Below are positions 7,503 to 14,524 of a stretch of DNA of 18,059 bases, piece after piece. Both the position numbers and the translations under genes were made by a program. Numbering within the stretch: position 1 is the first letter of the stretch; the number at the start of each line of letters is the position of its first letter. Under the pieces are notes generated by a model that saw only the letters and a list, made by a program, of their open reading frames with translations, had not been told where the DNA came from and ran no database searches. Source of the stretch: Bacillota bacterium (GTDB lineage: Bacteria > Bacillota > UBA4882 > UBA8346); NCBI GenBank assembly GCA_023394955.1, contig JAEWZY010000057.1:1-18059 (forward strand). The letters run 5' to 3'.

Positions 7503-8369
7503 ATGATCCGCAAACTTTCTCAATCATCCGTTAAGCTGCTGTTGGTCGTGATAGGTTACTTGGTAATAACCATCATCTGGTCGTGGGTTTCTTTTCAAAC
7601 CAATCATTTTGAAAGTGAGGGCGGCTATTTCGAGATCAACGCCTTATTAAAATTTAAGGTTCTTTTACCCGCCGCCGTTTTGATGGGCCGTTGGTTATTT
7701 GATCATTATCGGTTGGGTCCGCCCAATCCATGGTTTATTCCGCTCAGCCTTTTTTTGGTAGGATGGACCGTTTTTGATAAATTGATTAACGCGGTCAATC
7801 TTCATTATGCCCTATTAATAGGAGCGGATGTCATTATTTGGTCTTTTTTGATCAGTGAGACAGTTGAGACCATTAACATTGTTTTTCGATTCTGGAGACG
7901 GCTCCCGAAAGTCAGTTATGCCATGTTGAGCGATATTTGGTCTAAATTAGGGAAGGATCTTTTTAAACTCGGAATCTGGCTGACGTTTTTAGTGGGATTG
8001 ACCTTTTTTTATTTGGTTAACTTTTTTTTGATCGACGCCTTATTATATAGTAAGTTGTTATTAATACCTTTAGGAGTAACCGGAGCAGCTTTATATCTAT
8101 TAATTTTCAGCAAGATTAACGCCTGGGTCAGTAGTGACCTCGGCGAGATCGATAACCAATTGAATGCTCTATTGAATTGGGATCAAGTAAGAGCTGATCC
8201 TGATTTACTTCAAAAAACAGCTTGGTTACAGTATTTGACTTTGAGCCGGAATTATTTGAAAGACCTGCAAAAGCCGGTGTTATTGTTAAAGTCCGGTCTC
8301 TTGTATCTGGTTTGTACCGCTTTAATCTTGAGCTTGCCATATTTTTTCGGGAGAGTGATTGAACTCTGA
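7503..8369 (+). CDS. Polytopic membrane protein of unknown function
   Basis: A 288-aa protein I do not recognise. Hydrophobic segments that look like membrane helices lie at about residues 10-28, 48-65, 80-95, 104-122, 157-178, 184-203 and 262-284. Between helices 6 and 7 is a hydrophilic stretch of about 55 residues (about 207-260, NAWVSSDLGEIDNQLNALLN onward), probably a cytosolic or external helical domain. No catalytic motif, cysteine cluster or lipobox is evident. GGAGGG at 7491-7496 precedes ATG 7503 by about 6 nt. The gene stands alone: the pheST terminator is upstream and a clear terminator overlaps its stop codon. The reading frame is certain enough, the function is not. Confidence 0.8.
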   Translation: MIRKLSQSSVKLLLVVIGYLVITIIWSWVSFQTNHFESEGGYFEINALLKFKVLLPAAVLMGRWLFDHYRLGPPNPWFIPLSLFLVGWTVFDKLINAVNLHYALLIGADVIIWSFLISETVETINIVFRFWRRLPKVSYAMLSDIWSKLGKDLFKLGIWLTFLVGLTFFYLVNFFLIDALLYSKLLLIPLGVTGAALYLLIFSKINAWVSSDLGEIDNQLNALLNWDQVRADPDLLQKTAWLQYLTLSRNYLKDLQKPVLLLKSGLLYLVCTALILSLPYFFGRVIEL

Positions 8370-8403
8370 CTCCTTCAAAAAATGAAGGAGTTTTTCTTTT
8401 TTT
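8369..8403 (+). terminator. Terminator overlapping the stop codon of the membrane protein gene
   Basis: ACTCCTTC (8369-8376) pairs with GAAGGAGT (8384-8391) around a 7-nt loop and is followed by a long T-tract, TTTTTCTTTTTTT (8391-8403). Confidence 0.93.
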
Positions 8404-8457
8404 CGCTAATTCTTAGTTTGGAAGCGGAAATTAAGTGAGAAATAATGGAGTCGGCAA

Positions 8458-8724
8458 ATGATCGAACGAAAAGAGGCTGAGGAGAACAGGATAATCGCAA
8501 AAATAATGGGTGACGAATATGTGATCCGTGGTAGCGATAACCGGGAGTATATCGAACGGATAGTCTCCTATGTGGAAGGGGTTATCGAGGGGATCGGCGA
8601 CAACCAGAACAAATTGAATAAATGTCAGATAGCGGTATTGGCGGCTTTAAAAATCGCGGATGAACTTTATAAGTTAAGGAAAGAATATCAATATCTGGAT
8701 GAATTGCTAAGAGAGTCCAAATAG
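8458..8724 (+). CDS. zapA: Cell division protein ZapA
   Basis: An 88-aa ZapA-family protein, a cytoplasmic factor that binds and bundles FtsZ and supports Z-ring assembly. The N-terminal globular part carries the family pattern IMGDEYVIRGSDNREYIERI (residues 16-35), and the rest is one long helix (VSYVEGVIEGIG...LAALKIADELYKLRKEYQYL) suited to coiled-coil dimerisation. Length is typical. GGAG at 8447-8450 lies 7 nt before ATG 8458. The position downstream of pheT and just before a cvpA-type gene matches Firmicutes order (pheT-zapA-cvpA in Bacillus), although here an extra membrane protein gene intervenes. I find no usable promoter between the preceding terminator and the start: a TTGGAA/AATAAT pair (8418-8446) would place the transcript start inside the ribosome site region. 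Confidence 0.93.
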   Translation: MIERKEAEENRIIAKIMGDEYVIRGSDNREYIERIVSYVEGVIEGIGDNQNKLNKCQIAVLAALKIADELYKLRKEYQYLDELLRESK

Positions 8725-8909
8725 CCGTACGCAAGCTTTTTGTTTGACGAAATTCAAGTAGCAAAGTCAATACGGGTCATCCCTCGATAATTCTTTATGC
8801 CGTCCTAATCAGCCTGATGGTTATTGGAGCAGAGGCCCGAGCAAAGGGTGGACATGGATGGCATGCATTGACAAACAGCGCAGACATATTTACAGGTAGG
8901 GGGTATTCG
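8725..8909. other. Gap between zapA and cvpA with an in-frame hydrophobic extension
   Basis: The cvpA frame stays open upstream of its likely start, back to a stop at 8745-8747. It reads through a segment that resembles a signal sequence, IILYAVLISLMVIGAEARA (codons from 8787). No well-placed ribosome site and start precede it; an ATG at 8817 falls in the middle of the hydrophobic run. A TTGACA at 8868-8873 has no good -10 partner. The stretch may be a relic or chance. Confidence 0.3.
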
Positions 8910-9722
8910 ATGACTTGGTTGGATTGGTTGATCGCCGGAGTCTTTTTTTTCCTGATCCTTCGCGGATATCGCAGAGGTTTCTTCCAACAGTTTCTTGACT
9001 TGTTGGGCAGCGTTATCGCTTTAATTATAGCTTTTTATGGCTATCAACGGGTTGGTTCAATATTAGCCGATTACCTTCGCCTATCGGAGCCATTCGCCAA
9101 CATGTTGGCTTTCATTTTAATAATCGTTTTACTCAGCGGTTCGGTCAGTTTTATCGGCAAACGTTGGCGGGAAAGCTCAAAAATCCAGCCGGTAGCTCTT
9201 TTTGACAGCGGTATGGGCGCGCTTTTAGGTGGGTTAAAAGCCGCTGTAATTTTGATCATTATTTTATTAATCTTAGTAAGCCTACCTTTTGATGTTTGCA
9301 TCGAACAAATTGAGGCCTCCAGTTTTGCCAATGATCTGCTCCGGTTGGCGCCTCTTTTTTACGTAATTCAAAACCACTCGCTTCCGGCGAATTTGCCGAG
9401 ATTGCTTGTTTCTCCGGAAGGTTTACAAGTGCGTAAAATCGCGCCCGGAAATTTGGAGGGGGCTACTTGTATCGCCTGTGGAACTAAGGTTGAGTATCGG
9501 GGGATGGTCCGTAAAGGACTTACTTCATACCCGCAGATTTTTTGTCCGAAGTGCCGTCGGAACAGCGATGGCTGTTTGACCTTTGAAGGATATCACGCCA
9601 CTCACGGAATCTGTCCTTATGAACGGTTAGGCGCGGTAGGTCTTACTGATTGTAAAATCTGGCCCAATCCGGAACCGACTACGGTTGTCGGAACTTGCCC
9701 GGTTTGCGGCAGAAGTCAATAG
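8910..9722 (+). CDS. CvpA-family membrane protein with a C-terminal cysteine-rich (putative zinc-binding) domain
   Basis: A 270-aa protein in two parts. Residues 1-160 are a CvpA/YshB-type membrane domain: MTWLDWLIAGVFFFLILRGY at the start, four hydrophobic segments (about 5-18, 30-46, 63-83, 105-126), and the family-typical RGFFQQFLDLLG and FDSGMGALLGGLKAAV. Residues 183-270 are soluble and carry nine cysteines: CxxC pairs at 187/190, 212/215 and 263/266, plus C222, C235 and C248. This suggests two or three zinc sites or a metal cluster on the cytosolic side. Most CvpA proteins are about 160-180 aa and end after the membrane part, so the tail is an addition. I place the start at ATG 8910: AGGGGG at 8898-8903 is well spaced and the product begins like CvpA, whereas ATG 8817 would add 31 unsupported residues. 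The role of CvpA is poorly known (colicin V production, envelope homeostasis). It follows zapA, as in Bacillus. Confidence 0.85.
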   Translation: MTWLDWLIAGVFFFLILRGYRRGFFQQFLDLLGSVIALIIAFYGYQRVGSILADYLRLSEPFANMLAFILIIVLLSGSVSFIGKRWRESSKIQPVALFDSGMGALLGGLKAAVILIIILLILVSLPFDVCIEQIEASSFANDLLRLAPLFYVIQNHSLPANLPRLLVSPEGLQVRKIAPGNLEGATCIACGTKVEYRGMVRKGLTSYPQIFCPKCRRNSDGCLTFEGYHATHGICPYERLGAVGLTDCKIWPNPEPTTVVGTCPVCGRSQ

Positions 9723-9775
9723 TTCCAGTAAAATGAAGATAAAGTCCGAAGGCGGGGGTTGTTTAAGCATGGTTT

Positions 9776-9840
9776 TAATTGCTCCTAATTTTCAGCTATA
9801 AAATGATTGACTGGGGAAAAACTGATAGCTGTAGGAATTA
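9776..9840 (+). promoter_or_regulatory. Candidate structured RNA in the DUF421 gene leader
   Basis: A bulged long hairpin: TAATT (9776-9780) with AATTA (9836-9840), CCTA (9784-9787) with TAGG (9832-9835), and CAGCTAT (9793-9799) with ATAGCTG (9825-9831), closing a 25-nt purine-rich loop. It ends 15 nt before the ATG at 9856. No T-tract follows, so it is not a terminator. No known riboswitch class is recognised. Confidence 0.4.
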
Positions 9841-9855
9841 CTCAGGGGCGATTCG

Positions 9856-10407
9856 ATGAACATTTTTTACTCGATTATTAGATTTATCTTCATATACTTC
9901 GTGGCCTTAATTACTGTTAGGTTTATGGGAAAAAGGGCCCTCGGCCAATTAAGCCTCTTTGATCTGGTAATTATGGCAGGGATCGGCGATGTAATCATCG
10001 TCGTTGGAATGGAACAACAAGTCTCGTTTTTAAAAGGAGTATTGATACTCGCCGTATTGGGCGGGTTAGAATTATTCTTATCAATGCTCTCTTACCGTTC
10101 CAAGTTGATGGCGGGTCTTTTAGAAGGCAAACCGACTTTGCTCATTGACAATGGGGTTTTGTTAGAGGAAAATTTGGCCAAAGAACATATCTCTCATTTG
10201 GATTTACGTCAAGAGTTGCGCCAGCAAGGGGTGGTCAATACTTCGCAGGTTTCCAAAGCGGTCTTGGAGACATGCGGTAAAGTAAGTGTGATCCTCAAAG
10301 AAGATGAACCGGAGCCGGTCGCCAATGAACAGTTGCTCCAAGAATTGGCTGCCCTTCGTCTGGAATTGGCCGAATTAAAGAAAAATTTAATACTTAAGGA
10401 GAGCTGA
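9856..10407 (+). CDS. DUF421/YetF-family membrane protein
   Basis: A 183-aa protein of the DUF421 (YetF/YrbG-like) family. It has three N-terminal membrane helices (about 5-21, 36-52, 60-77) with the family motif RFMGKRALGQLSLFDLVI (22-39), in which GKR and the L-x-x-F-D segment are characteristic. The soluble DUF421 domain follows (about 85-148, GKPTLLIDNGVLLEENL), and a charged helical tail (155-180) could form a coiled coil. The molecular function of the family is uncertain; Bacillus relatives are linked to spore or envelope physiology. ATG 9856 has GGGGCG about 7 nt upstream. The next gene begins 1 bp after its stop, so the two are translationally coupled. Confidence 0.9.
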   Translation: MNIFYSIIRFIFIYFVALITVRFMGKRALGQLSLFDLVIMAGIGDVIIVVGMEQQVSFLKGVLILAVLGGLELFLSMLSYRSKLMAGLLEGKPTLLIDNGVLLEENLAKEHISHLDLRQELRQQGVVNTSQVSKAVLETCGKVSVILKEDEPEPVANEQLLQELAALRLELAELKKNLILKES

Positions 10408-10408
10408 T

Positions 10409-11338
10409 TTGGGTATTATCATGATTTTCATCGACGGCTTGGGACTCGGTTCCGATAACCCGGAGATCAATCCGTTGGTAGCAGCCGAACTGCCCAATAT
10501 CAGAAATGCTTTACAAGGGCCGCCGACTCAATCATCAATTGAAAACGGCATCATCAAGTCCAATAAGATTTTTAAAGCCATCGATGCCAGGCTCGGAGTG
10601 GCTGGCCTTCCCCAAAGCGCTACCGGTCAAACCACCCTTTTTACCGGGACCAATGCTCCGAAATTAGCCGGCCGACATATTAACGGTTTTCCCACCAAAG
10701 TTTTGAAAGATGTTTTAGAACGGGAGAGCATTTTTAAACAACTAAGCCAGGCCGGCAGGAGAGCTGTATTCGCCAACACCTTTACCACAGAATACTTCGA
10801 AAGGGTCCATCGCGGGCGTTGGCGTTATTCGGCCAGCACCACCGCGGCTTTGGCGGGAAGTCGTCGTTTATTAATGATTGAGGACCTAAACCGAGGATAC
10901 GCAGTATATCAAGATCTAACCAATGAGCAATTGCGTGACAATAATTATCCGGTCCCGTTATTCACCCCGGAGACGGCCGGTGAAAACCTGGTCCGACAGG
11001 CTAGGTTGAATGATTTTACCCTTTTCGAATATTTTCAGACGGACCGCTGCGGCCATGCTCAAGATCGGGACTTGGCATTGCTGCTCCTAAACCGGTTGGA
11101 TCGTTTTGTCGCTACGGTAGTGGCGCAGATGCCGCCTGACTTCTGTTTGGTTTTAACCAGCGACCACGGTAATATTGAAGATTTGTCGGTTAAAACTCAT
11201 ACTTTGAATCCGGCGCCTCTTTTTATTTTTGGAGCAGGCGCGGAATCATTCGGTAAAGTAGATTCATTAGCGGATGTTTGTCCGGCCATTCTTAACCATT
11301 TGGGGGTCCCCGTTTCTAACAAGACCGCTATCGGATAA
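10409..11338 (+). CDS. Alkaline-phosphatase-superfamily metalloenzyme (phosphopentomutase/iPGM-like)
   Basis: A 309-aa enzyme of the superfamily that includes cofactor-independent phosphoglycerate mutase and phosphopentomutase, which use two divalent metals. Visible metal and catalytic motifs are IFIDGLGLG (Asp9), PQSATGQTTLFTGTNAP with the candidate nucleophile Ser70 or Thr72, Asp212 and His216 in TDRCGHAQD, SDHGN (251-255), and His264 in KTHTLNPAP. It is far shorter than iPGM (about 510 aa) and lacks that enzyme's inserted phosphotransferase domain, so it is likely a hydrolase or mutase of unknown substrate. The start is TTG 10409, because AAGGAG at 10396-10401 is spaced for it; ATG 10421 would be too far away. 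It starts 1 bp after the DUF421 stop and lies 32 bp before the U32 gene, so the three probably form one operon. Confidence 0.85.
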   Translation: MGIIMIFIDGLGLGSDNPEINPLVAAELPNIRNALQGPPTQSSIENGIIKSNKIFKAIDARLGVAGLPQSATGQTTLFTGTNAPKLAGRHINGFPTKVLKDVLERESIFKQLSQAGRRAVFANTFTTEYFERVHRGRWRYSASTTAALAGSRRLLMIEDLNRGYAVYQDLTNEQLRDNNYPVPLFTPETAGENLVRQARLNDFTLFEYFQTDRCGHAQDRDLALLLLNRLDRFVATVVAQMPPDFCLVLTSDHGNIEDLSVKTHTLNPAPLFIFGAGAESFGKVDSLADVCPAILNHLGVPVSNKTAIG

Positions 11339-11370
11339 AACAAAATGAGAAGTTTAGGACTCGTGAGACT

Positions 11371-13884
11371 ATGACCATTACAGAAAAGCAACAACCAAAG
11401 ATAGAATTATTAGCCCCGGCCGGAGACTGGGACGCGCTACTGACCGCTTTAGCCGGCGGGGCCGATGCCGTTTACTTGGGATGCAAAGCCTTTAGCGCTC
11501 GGCAATACGCTTCAAACTTCGATTTGGAAAAGCTAAAATTAGCCGCTGATCTACTCCACCACCATCGCAAAAAAATCTATGTCACCGTCAATACCCTGGT
11601 CTCCGATACTGAAATGCCTGAAGCTCTTGAACTTTTAGGCCGTATCTATAACACCGGGATTGATGCCGTGATCATTCAGGACTTGGGCCTGATCAGCCTT
11701 GCTCAAAAGTACCTCCCGGAGTTGGAGTTGCATGCCAGTACTCAAATGACGGTACATAATGGGGCGGGAGCATTATTCCTTAAGAAGCTAGGGATTAAAC
11801 GGATTGTTTTAGCCCGGGAATTGACTAAAGAAGAAGTCCAAGCCATAAAAGAGGAATCCGGTTTGGAGGTTGAAGTATTTGTCCACGGAGCTCTTTGTGT
11901 TTGCTATTCCGGCCAATGTTTAATGAGCAGCATGATCGGCGGGCGGAGCGGCAACCGGGGCCGTTGCGCCCAACCTTGCCGTCTTGAGTACCAGCTTTTC
12001 CGCGGTAAAGAAGAACTCAAAACCAAAGGTAACTTTCTGCTGTCTCCTAAAGATCTGGCGTTGGCCGAAATGATACCCGACTTGTCCCGCGCCGGTGTGG
12101 CATCCTTGAAAATCGAAGGCCGGATGAAACGCCCGGAATATGTATATACGGTAGTTAAAATATACCGGCGACTGTTGAACCGTTATACTGAAAACCCTAG
12201 TGAATATCGAATTGAACCAGCGGAGATCCGGAAATTGAGCGAGACTTTTAATCGCGGGTTTACCACCGGTTATTTTGGAGGAAAGCGCAACCGGGAAATT
12301 ATCGGTGTGGCGAGGCCCAATAACCGCGGGGTATTTCTCGGACGAATCATCGCCGTCAATCAGCGGAATGGTCTAATCACCCTGCGGTTGGATACGGATT
12401 TGGCTCCGGGCGACATGGTGGAAGTCTGGGTAAGCAAAGGGGGAAGGGCCTCCGCCGTTATTGAGTCGCTGCATGATCAATCCGGCGCTCAACTCCAATC
12501 AGCGAAAGCTGGAGATACCGTCGCTTTTGGAGTTGAAGGCAAAGCCTATCCCGGTGACCGTGTTTTTAAAATCGCCAGCGCCCAACTGCAAAACGAGACC
12601 AAACAGGCCTTGGACCAGGAGAACCCTGAATTAAAAATCATTTGTAAAGCGGTTATCTCCGGGAGTATCAACCAGCCTCTCGTGCTAATCTTTGAGGACC
12701 GGGACGGAAACCAAGGAAGGGCTATCAGCTCCATACTGCTGCAAGCGGCAAGGAACCGTCCTTTAACCACGGAAATCTTGCGGGAACAACTTGGCAGGTT
12801 AGGGAATACTCCATTTCGGTTAGGCGAAATTGAAAACCGGCTGGAAGAGGGCTTGATGTTGCCGTTAAGCGAATTAAATGAACTGCGCCGTCAGGCCGTT
12901 AGTTTCCTGGCTGAAAAAAGGCTGGCTCCTTACCAACGGGAAAAAACCGCGCTCAACTTTACCCTCCCTGAGATGACCTTTGATCAAGAACCTAAATCCT
13001 CCTCTAGGCTTAGTGTTTGGGTCGCTGATTTACCGGGAGTGATAGCAGCGGCCAAAGCCGGAGCCGACCTGATTTATGCCGGAGGCGATGAACTAACCGG
13101 TTTTCGTTGGGACAAGGATGCTTTAGCCCGGGCTTATGAAGGGGCCCACACCAAAGGGGCTAAACTAATCATGGGATTGCCCCGGATCAACCGGGAGGGG
13201 CAGAAAAGGGACTGGATTAAATATTTTGATAATCTATTCCGGATGGAGAACGACGGGATTATCGTCTCGGATCTGGGCGCCTTGGAATTAGCTCTCTCCG
13301 GAAGCGACCGGCCGCTTTACCTCAATTATACCTTTAATTTTTTCAATCAATGGTCATTCAATCTGCCGGAAAAAGAACGGATCAAGCAGATTACCTTATC
13401 TCCGGAATTATCTTTGACCCAAATCACCGGGTTACTTAAAAGGCGTTCCCCTCTTGGACCGGCATTAGAATGCCTCGTTCAAGGCCCGTTGGAATTGATG
13501 GTCTCCGAGTACTGTCCTATCGGTTCATCAGTGGGAAAGGAAAATGAAGGATGCCACAGTTATTGCCGGAACGGACGTTATTATTTGAAAGACAGGCTAA
13601 AGATGGATTTTCCAATTTTTACCGATCAATACTGCCGGATGCACTTGTTAAACAGTGTTGATCTTTGTCTCTATCCGGATCTGGAAAAGCTAGCCCAACT
13701 ACCACTTACCCTGCGTCTGGAATTAAAGACTTTTAACGCGGAAGCGGTTGGCTTTTTTGTGGAGAACTATGAACAAAAGAAGAACGGTAATCTCCCGGCC
13801 GACCCTGAGAAGGTAATTGAGGAATTTCGAAAGATTACCGGCCGGGGTATTACTAAAGGCCATTATTTTCGCGGCGTTGAGTGA
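11371..13884 (+). CDS. U32-family protein with DUF3656 region (RlhA-like RNA hydroxylation protein)
   Basis: An 837-aa U32 protein. U32 members were named peptidases, but characterised relatives are iron-sulfur proteins that hydroxylate RNA: RlhA acts on 23S rRNA C2501 and TrhP on tRNA uridine 34. The first U32 domain spans about 10-290, starting LLAPAGDWDALLTALAGGADAVYLG. Its cysteine cluster is C176, C178, C183, C199 and C203 in ALCVCYSGQC and NRGRCAQPC, the expected cluster ligands, followed by SLKIEGRMKRPEYV. Next come a beta-rich section (about 310-400) and the DUF3656-like region (about 420-520). A second U32-like TIM-barrel half (about 550-837) has its own cysteines, in EYCPIG, GCHSYCRNG and DQYCRMH. 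Length and two-lobed layout fit the long Firmicutes RlhA-like form; E. coli RlhA is about 670 aa. Substrate is inferred, not shown. The ribosome binding site before ATG 11371 is weak. Confidence 0.88.
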   Translation: MTITEKQQPKIELLAPAGDWDALLTALAGGADAVYLGCKAFSARQYASNFDLEKLKLAADLLHHHRKKIYVTVNTLVSDTEMPEALELLGRIYNTGIDAVIIQDLGLISLAQKYLPELELHASTQMTVHNGAGALFLKKLGIKRIVLARELTKEEVQAIKEESGLEVEVFVHGALCVCYSGQCLMSSMIGGRSGNRGRCAQPCRLEYQLFRGKEELKTKGNFLLSPKDLALAEMIPDLSRAGVASLKIEGRMKRPEYVYTVVKIYRRLLNRYTENPSEYRIEPAEIRKLSETFNRGFTTGYFGGKRNREIIGVARPNNRGVFLGRIIAVNQRNGLITLRLDTDLAPGDMVEVWVSKGGRASAVIESLHDQSGAQLQSAKAGDTVAFGVEGKAYPGDRVFKIASAQLQNETKQALDQENPELKIICKAVISGSINQPLVLIFEDRDGNQGRAISSILLQAARNRPLTTEILREQLGRLGNTPFRLGEIENRLEEGLMLPLSELNELRRQAVSFLAEKRLAPYQREKTALNFTLPEMTFDQEPKSSSRLSVWVADLPGVIAAAKAGADLIYAGGDELTGFRWDKDALARAYEGAHTKGAKLIMGLPRINREGQKRDWIKYFDNLFRMENDGIIVSDLGALELALSGSDRPLYLNYTFNFFNQWSFNLPEKERIKQITLSPELSLTQITGLLKRRSPLGPALECLVQGPLELMVSEYCPIGSSVGKENEGCHSYCRNGRYYLKDRLKMDFPIFTDQYCRMHLLNSVDLCLYPDLEKLAQLPLTLRLELKTFNAEAVGFFVENYEQKKNGNLPADPEKVIEEFRKITGRGITKGHYFRGVE

Positions 13885-13929
13885 AAGAAGATATTCTTGC
13901 CTCCAAAATGCTGATTGCGGCATATTTAG

Positions 13930-13958
13930 TTTACACCATCGCAAAATTATGGTAAAAT
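13930..13958 (+). promoter_or_regulatory. Promoter of rpsO
   Basis: The -35 box TTTACA (13930-13935), a 17-bp spacer and the -10 box TAAAAT (13953-13958), with TG at 13950-13951 (extended -10). Transcription would start near 13965, leaving a leader of about 110 nt. Confidence 0.82.
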
Positions 13959-13964
13959 ATCTTA

Positions 13965-14061
13965 TGGTTCGGGCCGAAAGGCTCAGCTTCTTTGGTTTTT
14001 CAACCCCTGGCTGGGAGTCTCGCATCTCCGGCGAAACCCTCGGCGGGAGGCGTTTTAGAAT
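13965..14061 (+). promoter_or_regulatory. Candidate structured leader of rpsO
   Basis: A GGGCC/GGCTC hairpin with a GAAA tetraloop lies at 13971-13984. Further on, CGCATCTC (14021-14028) can pair with GGGAGGCG (14045-14052) with one mismatch and one G-U, and TTTT follows directly at 14053-14056. S15 represses its own synthesis through leader structures in several bacteria, so this could be an autoregulatory element or attenuator. I do not recognise a specific known S15 motif. Confidence 0.4.
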
Positions 14062-14076
14062 AAGGAGGTGAAAGCG

Positions 14077-14346
14077 ATGAGTTTAAATCTTGAACAGAAG
14101 CAATCGGTTATCGGGAAATACCGGTTACATGATAGCGATACCGGTTCACCCGAGGTCCAAATCGCAATTTTGACGGAACGGATTAATTACCTGACCGAAC
14201 ATTTGAAAGTCCATAAAAAGGACCATCATTCGCGCCGCGGATTATTAAAGATGGTTGGTCAACGCCGCGGGCTATTGAATTATCTTTATCAAAAAGATAT
14301 CCAACGGTACCGGGCAATAGTTGAAAAGTTGGGTCTCCGGAAATAA
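14077..14346 (+). CDS. rpsO: 30S ribosomal protein S15
   Basis: An 89-aa S15, the standard bacterial length. It binds the central domain of 16S rRNA early in 30S assembly and helps form an intersubunit bridge. The conserved HDSDTGSPEVQIAILTERI (22-40), HKKDHHSRRGLLKMVGQRR (about 47-65) and LLNYL blocks are all present. AAGGAGGTG at 14062-14070 sits 6 nt before ATG 14077, and an upstream GTG at 14068 lies inside this ribosome site, so the ATG is the start. The gene is followed by a terminator and then pnp, the common rpsO-pnp order. Confidence 0.98.
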   Translation: MSLNLEQKQSVIGKYRLHDSDTGSPEVQIAILTERINYLTEHLKVHKKDHHSRRGLLKMVGQRRGLLNYLYQKDIQRYRAIVEKLGLRK

Positions 14347-14351
14347 ACTAC

Positions 14352-14378
14352 AGAAAAGCGGGAAACCGCTTTTCTTTA
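14352..14378 (+). terminator. Terminator between rpsO and pnp
   Basis: AGAAAAGCGG (14352-14361) pairs perfectly with CCGCTTTTCT (14366-14375) across a GAAA tetraloop. The right arm is itself T-rich and continues TTTTCTTTATG. Since pnp has its own promoter, the two genes are at least partly uncoupled. Confidence 0.88.
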
Positions 14379-14440
14379 TGTATACCTTTGATACCGCTGA
14401 TACCGCAGAAGACACAGGTTACGTACGGTGGGATTTATTC

Positions 14441-14469
14441 TTGAAATTAGGTTTTTGGACTTGTAAAAT
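14441..14469 (+). promoter_or_regulatory. Promoter of pnp
   Basis: TTGAAA (14441-14446), a 17-bp spacer, and TAAAAT (14464-14469). The start would be near 14476. Confidence 0.75.
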
Positions 14470-14485
14470 AGCTTATACTAAATAT

Positions 14486-14506
14486 ACCCCGGTAAAAGCA
14501 CGGGGT
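14486..14506 (+). promoter_or_regulatory. Small hairpin in the pnp leader
   Basis: ACCCCG (14486-14491) pairs with CGGGGT (14501-14506) around a 9-nt A-rich loop, about ten bases after the predicted transcript start and just before the ribosome site AAGGAGG (14511-14517). PNPase mRNAs in other bacteria are controlled through 5' stem-loops. A similar role here is only an inference. Confidence 0.4.
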
Positions 14507-14524
14507 TGGTAAGGAGGATTAAGC

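Noticed and set aside
8418..8446. TTGGAA/AATAAT as a zapA promoter
   Set aside because: The predicted start would fall just before the ATG, leaving no ribosome binding site in the transcript.
13817..14071. Forward frame spanning the end of the U32 gene and the rpsO leader
   Set aside because: It runs over the rpsO promoter and out-of-frame through the U32 coding region.
14321..14512. 63-codon forward frame between rpsO and pnp
   Set aside because: It crosses a strong terminator and the pnp promoter and has no family resemblance.
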